64,000 nt of DNA from Pyrodictiaceae archaeon (lineage in GTDB: Archaea; Thermoproteota; Thermoprotei_A; Sulfolobales; Pyrodictiaceae), in assembly GCA_027036135.1 (NCBI GenBank), contig JALVSY010000030.1, positions 217,501 through 281,500 of the forward strand, written 5' to 3'. This document shows, piece by piece, positions 55,112 to 63,471 of this stretch; the stretch's first letter is position 1; the number at the start of each line of letters is the position of its first letter. Both the position numbers and the translations under genes were made by a program. The notes under the pieces are model-generated. The model had not been told where the DNA came from. It saw nothing but the letters and a program-made list of their open reading frames with translations, and made no database searches.

Positions 55112-55288
55112 GAGAACCTTAGCGGCCTTCTCAACAGCCTCAACAAGCCTCGATATAAACCACTCAACCCCGACACCAAGAACCGTAACAACACGGGGCT
55201 CAGAAGACAGTGCGTGAGCACCCCCTAAACTATTATCTGTTATCTTGGTCCACTAAGTGGTGTTGTCTAGCTCTAGTTCTGGGCCACA

Positions 55289-55399
55289 TTAGGGGTATGA
55301 GTGGCTTAGCGTCAATGCTCTCGCTCTATCCTTCTCAGCGGCTCTTACGAGTTTTAAGGCTTCATCAATATCTACTGTGAATATTTTTAACTCTTCCAT
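55289..55399 (-). CDS. Possible 36-residue small gene overlapping the nuclease-like gene
   Basis: ATG 55399 in another frame at the end of the 527-residue gene encodes 36 residues with a helix (IDEALKLVRAAEKDRARAL). It could be a short partner or a chance frame. Only its location and composition support it. Confidence 0.25.
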   Translation of the reverse strand: MEELKIFTVDIDEALKLVRAAEKDRARALTLSHSYP

Positions 55400-56948
55400 G
55401 GTTCCTCTTATTAGTCCACTCTATTAGCCTTCTGAGCCATGTCCTCGGGAGAATTGCTGCTTGGGGAGGCGGTAATACTATCCAGAGCTCTGAGCCTCCT
55501 TTCTCCACGATAGGTGCTCGCTCCTCTATGAGGTTCCTAAGCCTTAGTAGTGGTAGCCCGCGCCCGTAGAGCGTCTCTACCTCAACTATTATGCTTGTGC
55601 CCCGGCTACTGGCACAGACGTCGGCAAGTACGCCCACCATGTCTCTGCACTCGTGCTCGGCTCCTACATTTTCGTAGCCTAGCACGTGTTTTAGGTATAG
55701 ATAGGCTACAGCCTTGAAGGCGTAGTGAACAATGCTCTCTCCCTCGGGGCTTACCGGGACCTCTAGTTGTACAACACTACTGCCAGCTATGCGTGCCAGC
55801 CTCATATAGTACATAGTGTCTGCGTGCCTAGCGTAGCCGTCGAGGCCTATAAGGGATATAGCGCTTTCATCCCCGTAGGGTGGTAGCGGCTTCTCGGCAT
55901 TAACTATGCGGCCCCAGATCATATTAATAATTGCTATGAGCTGGGAAGGCGGTTTCGCCTCAACGCCTCTAAGCCTTACTCTGAATGCTGGTGCAGGTAA
56001 TGGAGGAGATACATCCTCTAAGGTATTTGCAGCCACAATCTCTCTCAGCGCTATAGCTGCGTTATCTGTATAGATTACGATGAACCCGTAGCCCTGTGAG
56101 AACAGCTCAGCCAATTTCTCACGGACACGTCTCAGACCCTCCTCGTCCCTCCCCTTAAGGGCGACAAGTTCCTCGGAGCCAAGCTTGACGAGAGCTACGC
56201 TGCTAGTCGCATAAAGCTCAATAGTCCTCTCTATAGCCCCAGTTAAGCTAAGAGCTACAAAGGGCCTCGGAACACCATGAGCCATTCGGTGAATCTCCCG
56301 TAGCAATCGCGTCAAAAGCTCCGAGTACTCGAGGAGACCCTTCTCAGCGAGAATCAGCACTGGCCTATCATGGGCCACAAGCCCCACTAATAAACCCCGC
56401 ACACTCGTAGCCTCATCCCATGCAAGATCCTCGACAACTAGGAGTTCATCCGCGCTTCCCGCAACACTAGCTACCCAGTCCTCCTCAACACCCCTCTTCT
56501 CACCAGTCACGCGCTTTTCGGCCCTAGTCTCCGAGATCCTAGAGGAGGCGTTCTGTACAGCGGGCTCAGCATAAGCACTAGTCCAGGAAAGAGACATGTC
56601 AGGAAAACTTACAGCTCGAATCTCCCTCGCAGACCTAAAGAGTGTTGAAACACTGTAAACCCTTAAGGGCTCCTCACCGGGCCACTCTGGAAGAGAGACA
56701 TCAATCTCCCTATCTATAACGACCCCGTCAGCAGGCTGAAACACCACATTCCCGGCCAGAATTGCTCGCAGCCCAGCAGGGCCAACACCTAGCTCAATAC
56801 TAGTCACCGCATCACCAGCTATATCAACTTCACGAGGCTCCAGGAACACTATCTCCTCAAGCTCTCTAGCCCTAGGCTCAACTACGTCAGCCAAATCAAT
56901 ATCGCTGTCAACCATTGAGACACTGATCACAGAGGGCTCGAACACCAA
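55365..56948 (-). CDS. Large protein with possible C-terminal PD-(D/E)XK nuclease domain
   Basis: 527 residues, cytoplasmic, no membrane helix. The N-terminal half is unrecognised. The last 130 residues have the look of a restriction-endonuclease fold: HYAFKAVAYLYLKHVLGY, then EHECRDMVGVLADV, IIVEVETLYGRGLPLLRL (D...ExE) and ELWIVLPPPQAAILP. The catalytic lysine is replaced, so activity is uncertain. ATG 56948 is used. It heads a leftward unit that continues with a possible small gene and the metalloprotease. Confidence 0.5.
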   Translation of the reverse strand: MVFEPSVISVSMVDSDIDLADVVEPRARELEEIVFLEPREVDIAGDAVTSIELGVGPAGLRAILAGNVVFQPADGVVIDREIDVSLPEWPGEEPLRVYSVSTLFRSAREIRAVSFPDMSLSWTSAYAEPAVQNASSRISETRAEKRVTGEKRGVEEDWVASVAGSADELLVVEDLAWDEATSVRGLLVGLVAHDRPVLILAEKGLLEYSELLTRLLREIHRMAHGVPRPFVALSLTGAIERTIELYATSSVALVKLGSEELVALKGRDEEGLRRVREKLAELFSQGYGFIVIYTDNAAIALREIVAANTLEDVSPPLPAPAFRVRLRGVEAKPPSQLIAIINMIWGRIVNAEKPLPPYGDESAISLIGLDGYARHADTMYYMRLARIAGSSVVQLEVPVSPEGESIVHYAFKAVAYLYLKHVLGYENVGAEHECRDMVGVLADVCASSRGTSIIVEVETLYGRGLPLLRLRNLIEERAPIVEKGGSELWIVLPPPQAAILPRTWLRRLIEWTNKRNHGRVKNIHSRY

Positions 56949-57137
56949 GGCTACATGTATCGGATACCTAATTTTCTCTTCCCTAAGCTTGGTAACCGTT
57001 TCAATACCATGTATAACTCTCTCTGAAGCAGCTTCTTCAACATTTATATTATGAATCGTATTTTCGCCTTGTCGGTACGCGTCCTTAACCGTAATCCCGT
57101 GCTCTTTAATACCTTTTTATTCAAACTGTTGTCTCCC

Positions 57138-57460
57138 TCAATACAAACGCCACAGTGTTTGAATATACAACTCATCTTGTCTATAGAGAGCAACGCCTAG
57201 AAAAGCTAGAGGTGCTATGGCTTCAACAAAAGATGTATATGAAACATTGTCAATGCTTCCGCCGGAAAGTTGAACGCGGTAGTATGCTATATTATACCAT
57301 AAAGGAATATATATCCCATATAATGATTGACAAACGCTTCCAACATAACCAATTTTAACTTCAATTCCTTTCTCCCTCACCGCTTCTAGTAATACTTTTA
57401 TTATCGATTTGTAGACCTCAAGATAACGGTTATACTCGTTTATAATGTTTACGAAGTATT
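57138..57460 (-). pseudogene. Displaced C-terminal frame of the 57430-58320 gene
   Basis: Reading KYFVNIINEYNRYLEVYKSI, VLLEAVREKGIEVKIGYVG and on to 57138, this frame looks coding (GTG 57380 lies inside) and begins where the upstream gene would be joined by a one-base change at the A4 run 57459-57462 (minus strand). Joining gives one protein of about 390 residues. Alternatively it is a separate gene; no ribosome-binding site is seen. Confidence 0.45.
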
Positions 57461-58320
57461 TTGTTGAGAATGTTGTTTGTGGCTATTAGTCCGTGGAGGC
57501 TGTATGCTAGGCATATTAGCTTGTGGAGTAGCCAGCCACTACTCTGGGGTACGTGGCCTATTATTGCTCTCTTTAGCTTCTCTTCTTTGTTTAGTATGTC
57601 CGGGGCTAGTAGTACTTGGAGTCTTATTCCGTAGGTTTTGAAGGTCTCTTTAAGTTCTTCCTCTTTTGGTTCGACTTGGTCGTTTCTTTGCTCGAAGCTT
57701 ATGCCGTATATATGTTGTAGGTAGAAGGTCGGGGTTGACATGAAGCTTTGCAGTATAAAGGTCACTGGATTGTAGAGGGGTAGGAGCTTCTTTGAGGTGT
57801 CAAGTATGTCTTTTAGGGCTCGGAGGGCGGCGAGGGGGTCTTTGGCGTCATAGTTTATGGGCTCTACCTCTGCTTCGGCTCTGCTCTTCTCGTATAGTAT
57901 CTGGTAAAGTGTCTTGTTTATCTCCCTTATAGTATCCACGATCTTGTTGCTGTTTATCCCGATCTTGATGTCTTTGCCTGCGTCGGCTGGTTTATCGCCC
58001 TCCCTGAGCCTCGTAGCGAATTTCCTTAACTCGTCGCTATCTATGTCTATTCCCGGTGCTTTGCGGTAAAAGAGTCCTAGAGCTCTATCACTGTACTTGG
58101 CTTTCTCCGCGTTGAAGCCTCCTAGTATGGTTTTTAGCAGGTACTCTTTCTCCTCGTCTCTTATGATATCTTCCAGCGTTCTCCCTGAAAGCATGGCAGT
58201 AAGTTCTTGGTAGAGCTGTAAGAAGCCCAGGGTCCTCCAGTATAGCTTGGCTAAAAGCCGCCAATACTCGTCCCACTTGTCGTGGTTAAGAAGGATGCTC
58301 CGAAGCTCTGTGTATTTCAA
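57430..58320 (-). CDS. Unknown helical protein, probably frameshifted at its C-terminus
   Basis: 296 residues, nearly all helix, with an N-terminal part rich in aromatic residues (KWDEYWRLLAKLYWRTLGFL). No family recognised and no membrane segment. It ends early at 57430 in ILRKHYKRV, while another frame continues the helix downstream. It lies next to the HxALD paralogs and may act with them. Confidence 0.6.
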   Translation of the reverse strand: MKYTELRSILLNHDKWDEYWRLLAKLYWRTLGFLQLYQELTAMLSGRTLEDIIRDEEKEYLLKTILGGFNAEKAKYSDRALGLFYRKAPGIDIDSDELRKFATRLREGDKPADAGKDIKIGINSNKIVDTIREINKTLYQILYEKSRAEAEVEPINYDAKDPLAALRALKDILDTSKKLLPLYNPVTFILQSFMSTPTFYLQHIYGISFEQRNDQVEPKEEELKETFKTYGIRLQVLLAPDILNKEEKLKRAIIGHVPQSSGWLLHKLICLAYSLHGLIATNNILNKILRKHYKRV

Positions 58321-58692
58321 GTAGCTTCCCGCCCTAGAGTCTGTGCAATAAATATAGTATATGTTTTACCCTTTATAGATTCTGTGATAAGCGCGAACTA
58401 ACTAGGATGAGAAACACCTAATATGGTGGCTTCGCTTTACCCATACTACTCCATATTCATAATTAATTACCTGGCTATAGGCACCTATAACCAAGGCTAA
58501 GATGATTCCTATGTTTCCTTGTAAAAACTTTTTGGAAACACTTTAGTGGTTCTCAATCAATATATCATGGACAATTAGCTAGGTATTGTAATCTAGTGTT
58601 TAGTTAGAGAACGTGACTAGCAAGCAAGTGCTTGGTTAGGGTATAGATGTAGTTTCCTTCGTCTTCTCAAGCGGGTTTTAAATAAAATTCTT
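58321..58692. other. Intergenic, promoter of the leftward gene; otherwise empty
   Basis: 372 bases with no gene. On the minus strand an AT-rich stretch (AACATATACTATATTT, about 58348-58363) near 58320 probably includes the TATA region for the helical protein gene. Confidence 0.4.
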
Positions 58693-59607
58693 CTAAGCGT
58701 TATTAATGATTATATTCTTTATAGCATTATTTATCAGTTTTTCTGCTTCCTCAATTAGTTCTTCCATTCGTCTCCAGCTATTCTCGAGGCTTTTCATGAG
58801 TTCTTGTTCTTGTTGCAGCCCTAGCTCCATAATGACTTGAGCAAGTGCTTCTGTTACCAGCGTAGAGATGTTTGTATAGAACTTTCTCAGTGAGCCGCCG
58901 TATACGGCTACGTAGTCGTAGAATCTGCTTCTCTTCGAGGCCTCCACGGCTACGTAGAAACGGGTCGTGTTAAGTAAGTATGTCTCGGTCATGCTTATTG
59001 CTTTCTCTACGTGATAAATCCTTGACACTCCATTGAAGTACTTCTTAGCCCTTGGGGTCATCCTTTCTATGACTTGGTGCACGAACTCGCTCCAGTTAAT
59101 TCTTCTCTCAAACTCTAGTCTCTTGTTTAGCTTCTCCATAGCCTCGTCAGATAAGACATTGGTGATCTCTTTGAAATGCTTGTGGAGATTCTCGAAGAGG
59201 TTTGAGGGAGGCAGCGGAAAACTTATTCTCATAGAACCAAGTATTCTCAAGCGAATATCGTGTAGATCTATGCGGATCCCTCTAAGAACAGTGTCAGGAT
59301 CTAACTCTATACCGAGAAGTCTAGAGGACTTAACTCTCTCAAAGAGATCATCGAGTGCGTGGTGTAGGTAGAAGAGGTGAGGCTTTGAAGCAAGTTTCTG
59401 GAGTACCTGCTTAGCATTTCTAGCAAGCTTATGCCTCCTTGCACCACCCTCGGTCATGTATGGTGGATAAGGCTCCTTAACTACGGAAATACCGATATCA
59501 TGGAGGGGGCCAGCATCAATAAGTCTTTCAACAAGCTCATCCCTTCCATAGCCGAGGATATCAGCAATTAGCCAATGAAGTCTCCAAGAAGGCATACCTC
59601 CACCCAT
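58693..59607 (-). CDS. HxALD-family protein 1 (metal-site HD-like, unknown function)
   Basis: 304 residues (or 300 from ATG 59595, which begins PSWRLHW like its relatives). Conserved: PSWRLH, then LIDAGPLHDIG, RRHKLARNAKQVL and LFYLHHALDDLF. The spaced His and Asp residues look like a metal site of the HD or zinc-dependent phospholipase C type. The C-terminal 170 residues are long helices with a coiled-coil end (NSWRRMEELIEEAEKLINNA). Two relatives follow at 59851 and 61069. The role is unknown. Confidence 0.6.
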   Translation of the reverse strand: MGGGMPSWRLHWLIADILGYGRDELVERLIDAGPLHDIGISVVKEPYPPYMTEGGARRHKLARNAKQVLQKLASKPHLFYLHHALDDLFERVKSSRLLGIELDPDTVLRGIRIDLHDIRLRILGSMRISFPLPPSNLFENLHKHFKEITNVLSDEAMEKLNKRLEFERRINWSEFVHQVIERMTPRAKKYFNGVSRIYHVEKAISMTETYLLNTTRFYVAVEASKRSRFYDYVAVYGGSLRKFYTNISTLVTEALAQVIMELGLQQEQELMKSLENSWRRMEELIEEAEKLINNAIKNIIINNA

Positions 59608-59850
59608 CTACCCAGAGACTCACGGGTGAGCAATTTGTGTCCCGAGAGCGCTGCTTAGTAATCTCTATTCTTTTCCATTAGATGCAGGAAGCAGCGCTCT
59701 TAAATTATAGTACTAATCGTGATCTCGCGCTTAGCGATAGACTATATAAGTGAGGTTGGTAAATATAATACAGAACTAGGGTCTTAGCATCCTATACCTC
59801 TAGCTACGACTTCATAGCATGCATCTATTAGTTTGTTTGGAGGATGAGGT

Positions 59851-61019
59851 TTGCCTAGTCACGATGGCCATAGGTTGCTTTCTATGAAGTATCTTGGTGC
59901 TCCGGGGTATGTAGTTACTGAGGTTGATAGGCTTATTGATCTAGGTCCGGTGCATGATATTGGTAGGAGGAAGCCGGGTAAGCCGCCAGCTTATCTAGAG
60001 ATAGTCGAGCAGGGAGATGTTGAGAAGCTGTACCGGGTAAGGCTTAGAGAGAACGCCGCTAGAGTGCTGGCCAGCATCTGTGAAGATGAGACGAAGGCTA
60101 GGGTATTCTTTTTCACCATGCACTAGATGTTCTGGCACAGAGGCTTTCTTCGGCCATTATTCTAGGGCTGGAGCCTAGGAAGATATGCAGGGATCTTATT
60201 GAAGGTGTTCTCTGTGACTTATCGGAAGTGGAAATAAATTTGAGGAAAATGGGCATTATTTGCCCACAAAATCCCGTGAAGAAGGTGAAAGAGGTTCTGC
60301 TCTCCTCTTGCACTGATGCAGTACTAGTTAATTGGGTAAAGGATAACATGGTCCCGAGGTACAGGAACTACAAATCCCTCGAATATATAAAAGAAAGATA
60401 CATGAACACTATACCTAGTATTTTCAAAAGTGATGCAAAGTATGGGGTTAATCTTATTTTAGGCGTTATAGCACATCTTGTTAAGTCGTCTAAACCAAGC
60501 TCCACTAACCATATACGTGAAGTAGAGCTAGAAGTTGGCAGAACGAGGTTTAAAGCCTCAATTAGCGAAGATCAAGGCGTCTTCATAAAGAGGGAGAACA
60601 TTGTTGAAGAGTATAGAAGGGAGCTGAGCAGAAGGGTTGAGACACTGAAGTTGTCGCCTTATGGTCTTGGGAGGTTAAGGAAAATAATTGTTAACCTAGC
60701 CTCACTGTACTCCGATCTCTATCACTTACCCTTTATAGAGCCCTATTGCATTAGCTTAGCTGTCGAGAGAATATTGTCTACGAGAAAGAAGAGGTACTCG
60801 CTTGCAAGTAATGTGCTAAGATGCTATAGTAGGTACTCTAGTGAAATCCTTGAGGCTAGAAGCTGTGCAGCGCGTGAAATCAATCGGGTCTTGGAGCACT
60901 ATGCCGGTGTTATTACTAGGCAGAGGCTCGAGGAAATAGGGAACAAGTTCATAGAGGCCTTGGAGGAACTCTCGGAATTCTCCGCTAGTATCGGAATAAA
61001 CGTTCTTAGCGATATGTAG
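59851..61019 (+). pseudogene. HxALD-family protein 2, split by a one-base frameshift
   Basis: The first part (59851-60126) reads PSHDGHRLLSMKYLG, LIDLGPVHDIG and RENAARVL, like paralog 1. Just before the HHALD motif, a T5 run (60109-60113) is out of frame, and reading stops at 60124. A -1 slip there gives FFFHHALDVLAQRLSSAIILG and continues to 61019 without a stop (about 390 residues). The second part ends in helices like the paralog. TTG 59851 follows GGAGGATGAGGT. It may be programmed frameshifting, a fresh mutation or a sequencing error; the intact remainder argues that any loss is recent. Confidence 0.7.
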
Positions 61020-61068
61020 TAGAGAATTAAAAATTGTATCTCTATAAGACTATGGCGTAGACTAGTTT

Positions 61069-62097
61069 TTATTCTTTGCCTAAATAATGCTTTATGAACT
61101 CGCATAGCTCTGTATAGTTATTGAACTTTAGCCTTATTATGCTGTTGAGACAAGGGTTCTTCTCCGTTATTGAGAAATGTATGTATATGGGTTGCCCCCT
61201 TCTTACTAGGTTATAGACCCTTAGAGCTGCTACTGGTATATCTAGTTGCTTTCCTTGCCGCGGCTCTCTCGTAGAGATGCATACTACTTCGTTAAGCAAG
61301 TTTTTCCTAGCAAAGATTAGGAGAGCGTCTTTGAACGAGTCGCCGTTACAGCCTGGTATGGGCCCTTTTCTCTTGAACTCCAGGTTGAGGATTCCGTCAA
61401 TATAGATGCAGTGTCTCCTAAACGCGTTGACTATTTGTTCTGTAATGTTGATAAGATCTTTCTCGGTTGCTAGTTTGAGGTTGAATCTATTCATGTGGTT
61501 TATGTGGTTCCAGAGCTTATATTTGGTGCACTCAATAACTATGTCACACCGGGTTTGTAGTGGTCCATAATAGCTCATGCAGTCCGTGAAAATGTCCAGG
61601 GCGTAGTGCATGATTGCTAGAGTGAGGATTTCGCCTGGTATATAAATCTCGTGGGTACGGGTGTATTGGGATAATGATTTCTTATTCTTGATCGTTGTTA
61701 GGAGGTCTAGGGCAACTTTATATCTCTCCTCTCGGGAAGCATGCGTGAACACACCGTTAACCACTATGTCGCCGAACTCGGCGAAAAGCATTAGCAGCAT
61801 ACATGCAAGCGAGAAGGGCCTAGGCTTGTGCTCGACACCATGTTCGCCACATACTTTATCTGCATCAGCCATGAGATTATTGAACTCTTCAACTCCTTCA
61901 TCGCTTATTGCTCGTATCTCGGGCTCCTTACTACGGAGAAGAAGATAGACACGAATATGGGCATCCCAAGAGGGCACAAAACAACCCTCCCGAGATAGTT
62001 TTACCCTGTGCGCTATATTCTTAATGATATGCAGAGTATTAGCAGTTTCTAGATCGCAATATCCCGTGTTGCCATGATACGGGGAGAAGTAGCTCAT
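61069..62097 (-). CDS. HxALD-family protein 3 (divergent)
   Basis: 342 residues. Same order of motifs as the two paralogs: VPSWDAHIRVYLLL, LMADADKVCGEHG and IMHYALDIFTDCM, but otherwise very different, with many cysteines. The HD aspartate is replaced (EHG). ATG 62097. It points towards paralog 2, tail to tail. Confidence 0.55.
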   Translation of the reverse strand: MSYFSPYHGNTGYCDLETANTLHIIKNIAHRVKLSREGCFVPSWDAHIRVYLLLRSKEPEIRAISDEGVEEFNNLMADADKVCGEHGVEHKPRPFSLACMLLMLFAEFGDIVVNGVFTHASREERYKVALDLLTTIKNKKSLSQYTRTHEIYIPGEILTLAIMHYALDIFTDCMSYYGPLQTRCDIVIECTKYKLWNHINHMNRFNLKLATEKDLINITEQIVNAFRRHCIYIDGILNLEFKRKGPIPGCNGDSFKDALLIFARKNLLNEVVCISTREPRQGKQLDIPVAALRVYNLVRRGQPIYIHFSITEKNPCLNSIIRLKFNNYTELCEFIKHYLGKE

Positions 62098-62174
62098 CTA
62101 CATGCGTGAATACTACAAGGGTTAGGAATCGATTTTAGCTTCTGGAATGCATTTTCTCCCGTAGGTGCTGGTTA

Positions 62175-63113
62175 GTGGTTGAACGTAGTATAGAGGATGA
62201 GGTCATTCTTAATTGGGAACAGTTACCCGTATTCTATTGCCCGGTATGTGGCAAGAAGATAGTTGATTGGTGGGGATGGGGTGGAGAACCGCACGTTGAG
62301 CCGTGTCGTCATCTTCTGTTCATTTATTTCTGGAATAGTGGCGAATTTCTATACATAAGGAATGATTTAGCAAAGGAGTTAGAGCAACGAGGGATTAAGC
62401 TAGAGAGAACCAGTACTGGTTTTGAACCTAAAGGTGATTTCGAGGACATCTTGGTCCTTTTGAGAGAAATACTTGCATTGACAAGCTTTGCTGTATTCAC
62501 TCTTCATGCGCAGCAAGGGCCTCCGATGGCAGAGGAGTTTGTGGCTTCAATAGGCATAGAGTTTGTAGAGGAATCCGGGTATACATGGTTTGCACAAAGT
62601 ATCACTAATATCATTAATGAGAAAACTATTGTATCTCTCAGAGAACTTGTATATAGTGGGAATCCCCCTAGAGACCCCGGCAAGGCTACACGAAAGGCCC
62701 TAGAATGGGTTAATAGGCATATTATACTTGATGGTTGTGACAAGGACTCGCTTGTAGATATAGATGAGCCTCTTTATATAGTCAATGAGGGACGTGGCTC
62801 GTGCGGAGACATAGCCCTTCTCTTAGCTATTGCCCTTCTCTCAGCTGGTATTGAGCCTGTGTATATAGTCGACTACGATACTCTCAATGGCAGGTATGTA
62901 ACAGTAGCTGTGGAGATTAATGATAAGGCACTAGTATTAGATGGAGAGCCTATCGAGTGGAGCAAATACTTCAATAATGTTAACCTATTATCCGATGTAC
63001 GTGTCTACAAGATAACACTAGGCAAGGAAAAACTAGGTAAGGTAGATTATTGTAGAATTGATAAGAACAAGGTCTTGCTACGCCGCTGTAGTCCCTTCTG
63101 TGGATGCCATTGA
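62175..63113 (+). CDS. Transglutaminase-like protein with N-terminal zinc finger
   Basis: 312 residues. N-terminus: CPVCGKKIVDWWGWGGEPHV then C-R-H (possible zinc site). C-terminal half: transglutaminase-like core with GRGSCGDIALLLAIALLSAG (catalytic cysteine) and ALVLDGEP (Asp position). The expected histidine before the strand VTVAVEI is absent (RYVTV). It may bind or hydrolyse something different or be inactive. The C-terminal tail again has cysteines (CSPFCGCH). GTG 62175 with a GGTG site. Divergent from paralog 3. Confidence 0.6.
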   Translation: MVERSIEDEVILNWEQLPVFYCPVCGKKIVDWWGWGGEPHVEPCRHLLFIYFWNSGEFLYIRNDLAKELEQRGIKLERTSTGFEPKGDFEDILVLLREILALTSFAVFTLHAQQGPPMAEEFVASIGIEFVEESGYTWFAQSITNIINEKTIVSLRELVYSGNPPRDPGKATRKALEWVNRHIILDGCDKDSLVDIDEPLYIVNEGRGSCGDIALLLAIALLSAGIEPVYIVDYDTLNGRYVTVAVEINDKALVLDGEPIEWSKYFNNVNLLSDVRVYKITLGKEKLGKVDYCRIDKNKVLLRRCSPFCGCH

Positions 63114-63203
63114 TTAGCTACGAGCTATGGACCATACTGGATCGAGATAATTAGAAGGTTTTTGTGGAATCTTTTCTTCTGATTTTCTCTGGGTAGGTGT
63201 TGT

Positions 63204-63290
63204 AGGGGCCCCGAGGAGCGGATACCCCGCAGCCGAGGCTCTTCTTGCCCCTATGGGTCAGGGCGGCTCCGGACTCCTCGGGGATCCCCT
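63204..63290 (+). ncRNA. Strong GC-rich hairpin, structured RNA candidate
   Basis: CCCCGAGGAG (63209-63218) pairs perfectly with CTCCTCGGGG (63274-63283), extended by AGGGG/CCCCT across a 2-base bulge. Inside, AGCCG/CGGCU and GCCC/GGGC can stack further. It is in the gap after the transglutaminase-like gene. It could be a stable RNA, a leader or a terminator. No known family matched. Confidence 0.4.
63220..63263 (+). repeat. Repeat pair, copy 1 (two 18-base blocks, 8 bases apart)
   Basis: Blocks GATACCCCGCAGCCGAGG (63220-63237) and TGCCCCTATGGGTCAGGG (63246-63263), inside the hairpin. Both recur in copy 2 in the same order. Confidence 0.85.
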
Positions 63291-63378
63291 TATACATTTA
63301 TTGCTCCGGGTATTACTATATTTTTCTTTTAATTGTTAAATATTTGTTTAATTCTGTCGCCGATTCTCTATTTTAATT

Positions 63379-63471
63379 GATACCCCGCAGCCGAGGTGAT
63401 AGTATGGGTCATGTATTTCCTGGCCTAGGTAAATCATGTTCCGAACTTTTCAATGCCCCTATGGGTCAGGG
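63379..63471 (+). repeat. Repeat pair, copy 2 (same blocks, 57 bases apart)
   Basis: GATACCCCGCAGCCGAGG at 63379-63396 and TGCCCCTATGGGTCAGGG at 63454-63471. The insert between them contains the ATG of the endonuclease; the first block provides its GAGGTGA ribosome-binding site. Confidence 0.85.

Noticed and set aside
57155-57358. Rightward 67-residue frame
   Set aside because: The opposite strand holds the coding-like C-terminal extension of the leftward gene.
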